From Liolophura sinensis (Eukaryota; Mollusca; Polyplacophora; Chitonida; Chitonidae), in NCBI RefSeq assembly GCF_032854445.1, contig NC_088305.1:3699152-3763151 (forward strand): DNA of 64,000 nt, read 5' to 3'. Position numbers and translations under genes: made by a program. This document shows positions 47,771 through 58,480 of the stretch, piece by piece (the first letter of the stretch is position 1; every line of letters begins with the position of its first letter). The notes under the pieces were generated by a model, which saw only the letters and a list, made by a program, of their open reading frames with translations, ran no database searches and was not told where the DNA came from.

Positions 47771-48003
47771 GGAAGTCTTGTACTCGAGAATATTTCTCTT
47801 ATACGACGACAACCAGCATTATGGTGGTAGGAAACCGGGCAGAGCCAGGGGGAATCAGCAGGTTGCCGCAAGACCTTCCCACATACATTCGGAGAGGAAG
47901 GCAGCATGAGCTGGACTTGAACTCACAGCGACTGCATTGGTGAGAGGCTCCTGGGTCATTACGCTGCCCTAGCGCGCTAACCAAGTGAGCCACGGAGGCC
48001 TCC
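47771..48003 (-). mobile_element. tRNA-derived SINE, head present, tail end lost
   Basis: On the plus strand it starts at GTACTCGAGAATATTTCTCT, continues CAGCATTATGGTGGTAGGAA, CATGAGCTGGACTTGAACTC (complement of the B box region) and ends GCGCTAACCAAGTGAGCCAC (complement of the A box). The usual TTTATTTGATTGGTG tail end is missing. The minus-strand ORF at 47799-48020 is the SINE read through. Confidence 0.9.
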
Positions 48004-48528
48004 CAGAAAGTTTTAAGCAAGTCTGCAGTATTCCATTTGCTCTGCTTTTTTCAACAATTTGGGTATGCCTTTTCCCTTAAAAGTAGGTTTCACATTTACA
48101 AAGAAAACTGCTCTGTATTTGGATCAAGAAACCTCTACATGCATTATAGGATATGTACTATCTAACAGTGCCAATATGGGACACGATTCGAGCCCAAAAA
48201 ATCAAAAGAAATAGAAAATGGAAAATTGCTTCAGGATTACTTCTTTAATTTTTTGGCAATTCATTATCACAAAATCCTGAAGAAAAAGTATTGTCAAAAA
48301 ATCTGGCATTTTAATACTGAAATTTGTACATAAATACCAGAAAACATATAAGGTCATATATTTTTTTTCAACAAAAAAACCCAAAAATATATGGGACTTT
48401 TTATCTCATTCTCAGGAATAATGGAAAATACAGAAGATATTCACTAGTACAACACATATTTGGAGGCCTGCCACATGTGTCATCAATCGTCAGTATTCAT
48501 GAATACACACAACATATCCATGGTACAT

Positions 48529-48655
48529 TTATTTGACTGCGTGGTGTTTCATGCCGTAATCAAGACTATTTCACTTATACAATGGCGGCCAGCACTCATA
48601 ATGGTGGGAGAAAAACCAGCAGAGCCACAACCACTGGCAGGTTACTGATAGACCA
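48529..48655 (-). mobile_element. 5'-truncated SINE with target duplication
   Basis: TTATTTGACTGCGTGGTGTT, CATGCCGTAATCAAGACTAT and AATGGCGGCCAGCACTCATA identify the tail and central part of the same SINE family. CCATGGTACAT before it (48518-48528) and CCATGGCACAT after it (48656-48666) form an 11-bp target duplication with one mismatch. Confidence 0.88.
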
Positions 48656-49169
48656 CCATGGCACATATGCTGACAATAAAAATAGCCACATATAACACAG
48701 TGTAATCAGAGAGTTTTCAATATATTTTCAAAGTTATGCTCCCTATATGTATGTCTTATGGAGCTCTAAAACATATCAAACCATACCAGATTGTCAACGG
48801 TAACACCTGACAAACAATGGCAGCTCTTGATCCCTGTATGGGGACGTACAACGTATATCAGGGGCAGCTATCAGGGTGAACGAATTGAAAGGAAACGCTG
48901 TAATTATTAAAGCGATACAGCTAACGATGTCATCAGATGTTTTATCTTCTGTGTGCAGGTTATTAGCTGGGCCATTATCAACGGGGCAAGTGTATGCTTC
49001 AGTGCTGTTGGCTAATTGTTTCCTTGGAGTATGTCCTGTCCTCCCCTCCCCTCCCTTCCCTTTCCGTCCCCTCCCCCTTCAAGAGAGCCAATCTGTACCG
49101 CACTACGCCACTAGGACATCGACATGTGAACTAGCTAGCACCCTCATTAAGACCTGGCCAGGACCTACT

Positions 49170-49183
49170 GTTACCATAGTGAC
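49170..49183. promoter_or_regulatory. RFX X-box-like motif
   Basis: GTTACCATAGTGAC fits the degenerate X-box pattern RYYNYY-AT-RRNRAC. It lies near the end of a chance ORF (48876-49220). Confidence 0.4.
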
Positions 49184-49861
49184 AAAGTTCCAGTGGCCAG
49201 GTTATTGGCCATTCCACTGATTCCTCAGAAATCCAAGTCCTGTTAACAGGCTACAAGCAGCTGCTCTGACACGGGCCCCAGGTTTCAAAGTCACTCCACA
49301 TATACACGGATCATTATAAAACCTCAATGTCTCGAAATGCAAACTGTGGACCAGATATCAAAATCACAGATATCATATACTATCAGAATTCGGCTTCCAT
49401 CTAGGGGTCTGTTGGATGTCATGGCAACTATCACTGGCTAGATTGTTTCTTTTCTAGAAAAATCGTCACCAGTATGATATTTGGAGCTAATTTTACCTGA
49501 CCCGACATTTACTGCAGGTGACAGCCTGAAGCTACTGCGCGTGCAGGGTCACGATCATTTTCGCGGTCAGGTTCTGTACTAGACTACAAAAACAGGAGGG
49601 GGCAGAAGGCAACTGATTAAGAATCTTAGCGTATTAATTATATACAGCATATTTACTATATACATGTATATATGTTTAAAAATAAAACTGACCTCCACAT
49701 ATATAGCTATAACCGCTTATCAATAACATATGCAGTTTTGTAAATTCAAAATCATCTTTTGTAAGTAACGATTGCTTGTATTCATTTAAATGAACAGATG
49801 CTGTTTGTAGATAGGTACATCCCTTACTTACATCCCGTCAAACTCCCCAAAACTTAGTGTA

Positions 49862-50345
49862 AATCTTCAACCTTTTCGACCCCTTGTAAAAGCACTTTTT
49901 TCAGTGGAATTTATGTATACAATTACCATGAAAATCCCATCTTAACCGATTTTTTGTGGGCTACTAAAGATGCAAGCTTCCACATAAATGTGTAGTTTAT
50001 TTCTCAATACCCCATAGTTCTCTCCTGATGTTTCAATATACTGGTCGCAGTAATGGTTGAAATTTATTTATTTATTTGATTGGTGTTTTACGCCGCACTC
50101 AAGAACATTTCACTTATACAACGGCGGCCAGCATTATGGTGGGAGAAAACCGGGGGAAACCCATGACCATCCACAGCTTGCTGGCAGAGCTTCCTACTTA
50201 CGGCCGGAGAGGAAACCAGCATGAGCTGGACTTGAACTCACAGCGACCACATTGGTGAGAGACTCCTGGGTCATTCCGCTGTGCTAGCATGCTAACGAAC
50301 TGAGCCACACAGGCCCCATGGTTGAAAAATTAAGGCAATCTTGAT
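49862..50345 (+). repeat. Dispersed repeat family 2, copy 1, split by a SINE
   Basis: AACCTTTTCGACCCCTTGTA, AAAGATGCAAGCTTCC and CCCCATAGTTCTCTC appear again in the same order at 58266-58480. The copy is interrupted by the SINE at 50063-50317 and resumes with GGTTGAAAAATTAAGGCAAT, which matches GGTTGAAGAATCGGGGTAAT in copy 2. It is therefore older than that SINE insertion. Confidence 0.75.
50063..50317 (-). mobile_element. Full-length tRNA-derived SINE with 10-bp target duplication
   Basis: This is the most complete copy. On the minus strand it starts GGGGCCTGTGTGGCTCAGTT, an A-box-like tRNA head. A B-box-like GTGAGTTCAAGTCCAGC follows, then a central domain containing CCACCATAATGCTGGCCGCC, and the copy ends in CACCAATCAAATAAATAAA. 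ATGGTTGAAA at 50053-50062 is repeated exactly at 50318-50327. Family name is by recall only: it resembles the mollusc/lophotrochozoan SINEs with a conserved central domain. A short ORF at 50076-50258 is the element read on the other strand. Confidence 0.95.
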
Positions 50346-50564
50346 TAAGTCATCCATTTCACATTTTAAATATTATCTACCTGGTCTATTTGATTTACTC
50401 GCAGTACAGGTGCAGTAATATGTACATATGCCATCAGTGACAACCTACTCGGACAATTCCACCTAGGACTGTCCCAAACCAGAAATTGTATTTGCTTTTA
50501 CCCATCATGAAATATGGTATACCGCTTTCAACTGAAAACAATTTGATGCAGGCATTTACATTTA

Positions 50565-51395
50565 TCTATAGCAGACTGTTACAACCACTGATCACCAAGT
50601 TCAGTTCTCCAGAAGTAGATCGGAGATTGTTACAACCACTGATCACCAAGTGTATTGCTCTAGAAGTAGATCGGAGATTGTTACAACCACTGATCACCAA
50701 GTGCACTGCTCCGATCTACTTCTGGAGACTGCTACAACCATTGATCACCAAGTGTATTGCTCTAAAAGTAGATCGGAGATTGTTACAACCACTGATCACC
50801 AAGTGCACTGCTCCGATCTACTTCTGGAGACAGTTACAACCATTGATCCCCAAGTGTATTGCTCTAGAAGTAGATCGGAGATTGTTACAACCACTGATCA
50901 CCAAGTGCACAGCTCCGATCTACTTCTGGAGACTGTTACAACCACTAATAACCAAGTGCACTGCTCCGATCTACTTCTGGGGACTGTTACAACCACTGAT
51001 CACCAAGTGTATTGGTCTAGAAGTAGATCGGAGATTGTTACAACCACTGATCACCAAGTGCACTGCCCCTATCTGCTTCTGGAGATTGTTACAACCACTG
51101 ATCACCAAGTGTATTGCTCTAGAAGTAGATCAGAGATTGTTACAACCACTGATCACCAAGTGCACTGCTCCGATCTACTTCTGGAGACTGTTACAACCAC
51201 TGATCACCAAGTGTATTGCTCTAGAAGTAGATCGGAGATTGTTACAGCCACTGATCACCAAGTGTATTGCTCTTGAAGTAGATCGGAGACTGTTACAACC
51301 ACTGATCACCAAGTGTATTGCTCCAGAAGTAGATTGGAGATTGTTACAACCACTGATCACCAAGTGCACTGCTCTAGAAGTAGATCAGATCTTAT
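50565..51395. repeat. 51-bp minisatellite with an inverting 19-bp segment, 16 units
   Basis: Every unit is 51 bp: a constant part TTGTTACAACCACTGATCAC CAAGTG and a 19-bp segment in one of two orientations. Forward is CTCTAGAAGTAGATCGGAG and inverted is CTCCGATCTACTTCTGGAG, which is the reverse complement of CTCCAGAAGTAGATCGGAG. By my reading units 3, 5, 7, 8, 10 and 12 are inverted (segments starting at 50709, 50811, 50913, 50964, 51066 and 51168) and the other ten are forward. The period of 51 keeps one plus-strand frame open for 303 residues with a 17-residue repeat (RLLQPLITKCIALEVDR or RLLQPLITKCTAPIYFW). I take that ORF to be a by-product. Confidence 0.96.
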
Positions 51396-52691
51396 AATGT
51401 GTCCAGGAATCAGTCTAATATATAAGCTATATATCTATAGCTATCCAATAATTTAACTTAAACATGACAATTAATGTGCAACAAAGCATCAAATTCTGCC
51501 CTTCAGGGACAGAAAAAAAAAACATTGCTGAGGAAGTGAGGCCATTGACTGCTGAAGCAATGAATTTAATTACTAAAATTAGTTACAGCCATGGTAAATG
51601 GAATTTTTTTAAAGACTAAATTAAAAAAAATTCACAAAAAACAAACAAAAAATGTTAAAGTTCTATAGGAAACACTAGACACCAGACAAATGGTGACAAT
51701 TGTTATCAAAAGAAAATATAAACAATGATACCATTCTTTCAATTATCAAGTGTGATGTTATTACATGGCAAATTAGTACTAATACCCATGTGTAATGCAA
51801 ATGCTAAGGTTGAGTCAGGTTAGACAAACAGAGTTACCTACCCTTGGTAGCTCTCTCTTTAATGCAATGTTCAAAGACAAAGACAGATGATGAAAAACAT
51901 GGGTAATCATGCTATTATCAAGGAAGCCACTGAATGAAACTGTTTTCAGCAAAATTCAAAAATGAATTATTACATTATTACAGTATACACACTCAAAATA
52001 CAGCTTGCCATTAATAATTAAATACAAAACTGATGACGGTCACTTTTATTGCCGGAGAACATATCCACTCACCCCCGATGGACTTATCTTTGACAATGTG
52101 CTGAATATGTGAATTTTTCTAATGGAAAAGATGATATGTGCGTTTATGTATGTTGTGGCCAGGACAACTATCCAAATACATGCACAACACCTAAAGAAAC
52201 TCCTGTGAACTTAACTCACACCGAAGAACGGCCCGGGAAGTTCACACCGACGATCAGTGCAGAAGGCCCACAGGCGAGGATGACAGCTTTAAAGCTGGTC
52301 TATATAATCCGTGGAGGATTTACTAGGAACCAGAGGACAGGTTAAGTGGGAAGAAAACCTTACCCCGCAGCCATAATTAACTACCTCCATTCATTAATTA
52401 TCGGGAACATCAAAGAAAGGAAAAAGATCTGAAACGGTTGATTTTCAGTTGGAAGGAGGAGGGAAGGAGGGGTTGAAAAATCATCTTCAATTCAACAAGG
52501 TGCTACTATGTCTTCTGTTGTAAATCATAACCAGTAGGTTCATCCTGACAGGTCTAACAGAATAATTAATTAACTCCAGCCTCTTGAAAATCTGTCACAG
52601 TATTTCAGCACAATTATAAACAATTATAATTTCAAGTGTTAATACATAAACAGCTTATGCATGTAGGTAACCACCTCTCTTGGACACTCTC

Positions 52692-52755
52692 ATAATTATT
52701 TATTCACTTATGCGACTGTTTAATGCCATACTCAAGAATTTTTCATTTAAATGAC
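52692..52755 (-). mobile_element. Diverged SINE tail relic
   Basis: ATTATTTATTCACTTATGCG, ACTGTTTAATGCCATACTCA and AGAATTTTTCATTTAAATGA resemble the SINE tail (TTTTACGCCGTACTCAAGAA) in the same orientation as the copies nearby. The remainder is absent. Confidence 0.5.
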
Positions 52756-53585
52756 GTTGTAAAACTTTTGTGTGATTTATGTGTAAACCTTTGTGGGATA
52801 ATAACATCACACTGAACAGACATAACTTTTAACAATGATAAATTAATTGAGAATCAAACTCATGACTTAGGGTTTCTTGCCCCAACATTGCAACCCAGCA
52901 CAACATTGACTGCTAAAAGCTTGGTTGCTTGCTTGGTTAAAGCAGCGTTCAGGAACTACTGCAACATTTAAACGCTTGATCAAAATAAGATTTTTCTGAG
53001 GTATTTTCTAGCTTGGTGCAAGGTCTTAAAATAGGTTTTACTGTGAGAAGAAGAAATAAACAATTACCAAAACAATATTGAACTTTCTCTCATCCGGATG
53101 TCATCTGCTAAAAGGTCAGTTACAAACCTTGTTGCAATAATGATATTTTGGTCCTTGGTATGAATTTTGTCTACCTTAAACTAAATATTACAGCAAGGAA
53201 ATCGTAGAAGATGTAATAGTTTGATATATAGGATTCCATCTCCTACACCGAGGAGCATCAGGTTCATGTCTGTTAATGGTGTTACTGATGCATCTGGATT
53301 CTTCAACTCATATTTCTTTATTCCTATATTCCAACACTGTTTTAAAACACTTATATTTCAAATGTTTAGGACAGATATTAGTATTGTTGAAAGCAAAGAA
53401 TTACATTTCTCTCCCAGTGTTTCAGGAACAGTGAAGATATGAAGACATTGTCCATTACATGGACTAACCATGTGAAAAAATGGAACTAAACTTTCCTGCT
53501 ACAATTATATGTATATGTGTAAGAAGAGCAGACATGGTGTCCCAAAAATTAGAAAAAATAGTGTTGTCAGAGGCATGCCCAACCC

Positions 53586-54425
53586 TTTATGGGTAGAGGA
53601 AACCATATAGAACCAGTAGGAGACAAGGCAAAACCCAGAGGAAACTTATGTAGAATCAGAAAAAGAGGAGGCAAAACCCAGAGGAAACTATGTAGAATCA
53701 GAAAAAAAGAAGGCAAAACCCAGAGGAAACCATGTAGAACCAGTAGGAGACAAGGCAAAACCCAGAGGAAACTATGTAGAATCAGAAAAAGAGGAGGCAA
53801 AACCCAGAGGAAACCATGTAGAATCAGAAGGAGAGAAGGCAAAACCCAGAGGAAACCATGTAGAACCAGTAGGAGACAAGGCAAAACCCAGAGGAAACTA
53901 TGTAGAATCAGAAAAAGAGGAGGCAAAACCCAGAGGAAACCATGTAGAATCAGAAGGAGAGAAGGCAAAACCCAGAGGAAACCATGTAGAATCAGGAGGA
54001 GAGAAGGTAAAACCCAGAGGACACCATGTAGAATCAGAAGGAGAGAAGGCAAAACCCAGAGGAAACCATGTAGAACCTGTAGGACGCAAGGCAAAACCCA
54101 GAGGAAACCATGTAGAAACAGAAGCAGGTAAGGCAGAGCCCACATGAAAACATATTGAACCAGAAAGACACAAGGCAGAGACCAGAAGAAACTCTGTAGA
54201 AGCAAAACAGCAAAGGGAAGAACCCACAGAAAACCATGTAGGACCACATGGAAAAAAAGCGAAAAAAAAAGGAAGGTTCTACACTGCAGGAAGCAATGTA
54301 AAACCAGGGGGACACAAGGCAGAACCTGGAAGAAACATTGTAGCACCAGAAGAACAAAATGCAAAGCCGCAGGAAACAATGCCAAACCAGGACACAAGGC
54401 AGAGCCTGCAGGAAACCAGCAGATA
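53586..54425. repeat. 42-bp minisatellite, about 20 units, open on both strands
   Basis: The unit GGCAAAACCCAGAGGAAACC ATGTAGAATCAGAAGGAGAG AA has a period of 42 bp. Three versions (AACCAGTAGGAGACAA, AATCAGAAAAAGAGGA, AATCAGAAGGAGAGAA) follow each other in a P-Q-R order in the middle of the array, a 126-bp higher-order unit. Units decay towards 54425. The plus frame gives a basic 14-residue repeat (GKTQRKPCRIRRRE, 180 residues) and the minus frame a hydrophobic one (GFLWVLPSLLLILH, 337 residues). Both are likely by-products. Confidence 0.95.
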
Positions 54426-55149
54426 ATCATCTGACAAACCTGATAAAGCTGGAGCTGATGTAGCGAGACATGCGTATAAGCCTGCTGCCACTCGGCTCTT
54501 GACTGATAGAGGCTGTATGATATGGTTAAGTCAAACAGACAAAGCCCTTTCAGTAAACTTTCGCTAAGAAAGTCATGCACTCAACATTGCCCTGGCTATA
54601 CATTGTACCTCTAAACAGGTAGCACTCTGTGATATGCATATCAACTAACTACTTGTTACCATCGCCTTAATTGCCATGAGGGATATGTAGCATATGAAAG
54701 CTACAATAAAACCAAGCACAAGGTAAATTTTACGCACTCTATTTGTGAAAGCTTCACAGCAAACCTTGCCACTACATCCTTCCTGCGTGCCTTCCTGTGT
54801 CAGCAATCCAAGAAGTGCCATAGAGCACACCTTGCGTTTCCTGTTACCTCATTAGATTCCCCGAAAACACCTGCTAACAACCTTATTCCCTCAGGTAACA
54901 GGGTGCAAAATCATGTGCCTCAACCTTTAATTATCTCTTATTGTCAATGGCATGGTTCATATCCCACCGTCTGGACATCCGGTGCTTTCTCTGAAGGGTT
55001 CAACAATGTACCCTTGTCACAATGTCCAATGCTTACAACAACTTGTCAGTCTAAAATATATGGTCATAAACTTTTATCTAATAACCATATGAACAGTTCA
55101 ACTCTGCCATAGAAAGGTATCATAAATTACAGAGTAAACACTTGATATT

Positions 55150-56030
55150 CCGTTATAACATATGAGTGAAACTTTACGCTTCATCATACAGCCAACTGAA
55201 AATTATGCGCCAAAAACGCTTTTTTTTTTCAAAATCTCACATGAGCCATGCTGACAGTATTTAGTCACGTCACCTTTTTCTGCTGATGTACACCCAAAGG
55301 AAAAAATCTTTGTGAATATTATTTCAGTATTTATCTTTTACGGGTTAAAAGAGTTATTACAACATTCAGTGTTGTGATTAGAGTTGTAAAAACTTCCTGT
55401 GACATCTGATAGAATGCTCCATAAAGTCCTCCTTAGAATTCATATGTCTGAACAGCTTTAACTCTTGTCACAAAAATGTAAAAACACAAATGAAGTTGTA
55501 TTTATGCATAGTTTTGAGTGGTATACTAAGTGATGCTTCAATTTTTAGATGTCTTTTCCTTTAAGAAAAAATATACAGCTTGCATGTAAATGCCATATGG
55601 GTTCAATACAATAAACATTGAGCAATTTGAATTCTTCAACAGATTTCTTCAACGACAGGGGAGTTTCCAGATGGAACTCTTTTGTCCTCAAAGGTTAAAA
55701 AAAGTCCTATTGTGTCATGTCACTTGGAAGAAATGTTAGACAGACTTTGTTGACATTAATTTACCAATTACCTGTCTGACCCTGTCCCAGAGACACAAAT
55801 GACCCCTCTTTCCTTTTGGAACTTCTGAGGTTCACAAACATTCAACTTTAGAACTCTCACCATCATACATCAAGTCTAAATTACTTTTCATTAAACTTTG
55901 TCTCAGACATCTATGTTATAGTAAATGTGACCCAAAATATTTTGTGACAGGTCACATGTGATGCCGTTAGACTTTTTCTACCTTTACTGATAAAAAGAGT
56001 TCAAACTTTAAACTGCCCTATTTGTGACGC
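55150..56030. mobile_element. Foldback element, copy 2
   Basis: The part at about 55650-56010 is the reverse complement, with divergence, of the core at 20299-20660 (shared pieces include GGTCATTTGTG, AAATTAATGTCAA, CACATGTGACCTGTCA on the complement). The part at 55400-55490 matches 20820-20890 in direct orientation (CTCCATAAAGTCCTCCTTAG). Inverted arms also pair inside the copy (about 55690-55735 with 55940-55985). No ORF of note. Confidence 0.6.
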
Positions 56031-56257
56031 GATATCTGTACCAATGTTGAAAATACTCAAACACTAAATGCATAATTTGATTATTCGTAACAGCAGTACA
56101 GCCCATTTTTATTTGACTTGAAAACAGAAAAAAAAACTTGATTTTATAGTCTATAAACAATTTAAGAATATCGTTTGAGGCAAAAAAAAATTAAGTCTTT
56201 ACTTTCAAACATTAAACAATACTGTAAAGCTCTGAAATAGGCAAGACAAATACTTTA

Positions 56258-56423
56258 TTTATTTATTTATTTCATTGACGTTTTACGCCATACTCAAGAA
56301 TATTTCACTGATACGACGGCGGCCAGCATTATGGTGGGAGGAAACCACGCAGTGCCTGGGGGAATCCCACGACCATCTGTAGGTTGCTGGCAGACCTTCC
56401 CACTTACCGTTGGAGAGGTAGAA
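56258..56423 (-). mobile_element. 5'-truncated SINE with 10-bp target duplication
   Basis: TTTATTTATTTATTTCATTG, ACGTTTTACGCCATACTCAA and CGGCGGCCAGCATTATGGTG are the tail and central part of the SINE. The head is missing after GTTGGAGAGGTAG. AAATACTTTA at 56248-56257 is repeated exactly at 56424-56433. Confidence 0.92.
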
Positions 56424-56537
56424 AAATACTTTAGGCTTAGAGGAAGAAAACCTTGCTGACAATGAAAGACTATCTTAGACACATCGTCAATGGGAAGTCA
56501 CTGATATGAGAACAGGTCTTACTTAAGTGGCCAGAGA

Positions 56538-56551
56538 GTTTCCATAGCAAC
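56538..56551. promoter_or_regulatory. RFX X-box motif
   Basis: GTTTCCATAGCAAC fits the X-box with two good half sites around AT. It lies about 115 bp beyond the SINE at 56258-56423 and so is not part of it. Confidence 0.5.
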
Positions 56552-58265
56552 ACATCACATTGCAGGTAATTTTGACAATCTTGTTTCCGTGGAGAAACTC
56601 ATGGAAAGAAAGGTCAGAGTTATTTTAGCGCTGGACGGAAGTAGCCCTGGGAAGCCTATGTCAGTGTAAATTTGCTAACATGCTAAGAAACAATGCCATT
56701 AGCACTGTTTACAGAACATTTTTCACATTGAACGATGAAGCCTGTGTGTCAAATAATTTTTCCTTCCATTGACATAGCTTAATTATGATGATGAGAATTA
56801 AAGAACAGTAAAGTACAAATGTGCACGAGGGATGCAGCTTATCAGCCATGTGGGCTGTGCATGTTATACGTTACTAGCTTTCCAAGTACTTTGAAGAACC
56901 AATTTTGCCAAAATTCAAGAGCGTTGGCCGTCAAAAATGTCTTTTTGGAAATTCAGTATATATATGTATGAGCTGGCATATACCAACATTCCTGTATAAC
57001 AAACCTCAATGGACGCACCTGCATATACTGTCCAAGTACAAAATTTTTTAAACTGCTTTCTGATACTGAACCACATGCTCATTTTCTAGTCAAACTACAT
57101 GTATTTCCAAATGACATACACAGAAACTCTTGTTTTTCACAACTCAGCAATCCACAATTTAAGACTGACCAAGAACATTTGCCACAGACACAGATTTTCC
57201 AGACTTTTTAAAGGTCATGAATTTCACACATTTGATTTCAGAACTTTGTAAAAAGCCTGATCTACATAGTATATAGCAGTGATAGATTAGCATTACTGCT
57301 GAAGCTGTAACCTTGATATTCAGCGTCTTCGTTTGTCTCTTTAAGATCACTCAGACTGACCACCCAACCTTATAGCGGACATCACAATGACCAGAGCAGC
57401 TTAAAGCTCTGATGATATCAAGTTTTTACCAGCTACAAGTGGCTCCTGATAACAAAGCATCTCGGGCGGATTACTCGTGTGAAGGAGAAAGAGTCCGCAA
57501 AACTAATCTCCTACACAGATATCGCTAAGATATTGGTGTTCAGGGTAATTTCCCGTCTGCGCAGGAGATTGCCGGCCTTAAAAACCTAGCTCCACCGAAA
57601 ACAAGCAGGTGATACAAACCCGCTGCGGAGACATATCCCCCAACCGAACCACTCGGCCGAATAATGAATTAATACCTCATGCATGACACGCCGGAAAGAT
57701 TGCAAACAGTGAAGGTTTTGTAGAGGTAAGCAGCAGAAGGGTTCAGGGAAGCTGTACAGTGCCAGAAAGGAGTTATTGTAGGTCTTCACTTCGCCCCCAG
57801 GTCTGATTAAAACCAGACCCAGGGACAAGGATTTTCTTCATACCTACGGCTTTCCTATTTCATCAGTGTCCAGAGGATATTCTTTTTCTTTTTTTTCTTC
57901 AGATTCATTGGACGTGCATACAGCAGACACGGTTTCAATAAGACGCAGCCAAGCCACGCAGGCAAGCCACGCAGCCATGACTTTCTTTAGAATACAGGAA
58001 AAACGCAGCACATGAAGAATCACACAATTTACACAGGAACAACTGTTTTCTTACATCAAGAACACCTGATCTGGGCAGTGAAGCCACAATGTAATTTGTA
58101 CAACTATAATATGTACCACAACCGCAGCCAAACATTCTAAATGTTACATTGTTCAAAGATCAAGGAAAATACATCTTGGATTCTGAAGTTTGTCTCAGAC
58201 ATCCGCTATGTTCACAGTGTATATTATGTGTATATAACAAATTATTAAAATTATTAAAATTTTTT

Positions 58266-58480
58266 ACCATTTCAAACCTTTTCAACCACGTAAGCACTTT
58301 TTTCATGTGGAATTTAATAATAATTATTATGAAAATGATGCTAAAAAGGATTTGTTTGTGTCATTAAAGATGCAAGCATCATAAAACTGTGCAAATTATT
58401 TCTCTGCACCCCATAGTTCTCTCAGAATGATTCAAAATACTGGCTGCAGAGGCAGCTGAAAAGGTTGAAGAATCGGGGTA
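58266..58480 (+). repeat. Dispersed repeat family 2, copy 2
   Basis: CAAACCTTTTCAACCACGTA, AAAGATGCAAGCATC, CCCCATAGTTCTCTC and ACTGGCTGCAG align with 49862-50052, and the copy continues past the point where copy 1 is split by a SINE. Confidence 0.75.

Noticed and set aside
50486-51397. 303-residue ORF with 17-residue repeats
   Set aside because: Open only because the 51-bp period is a multiple of three. No start context, splice site or homologue is seen, and the inverted units keep the frame by chance of sequence.
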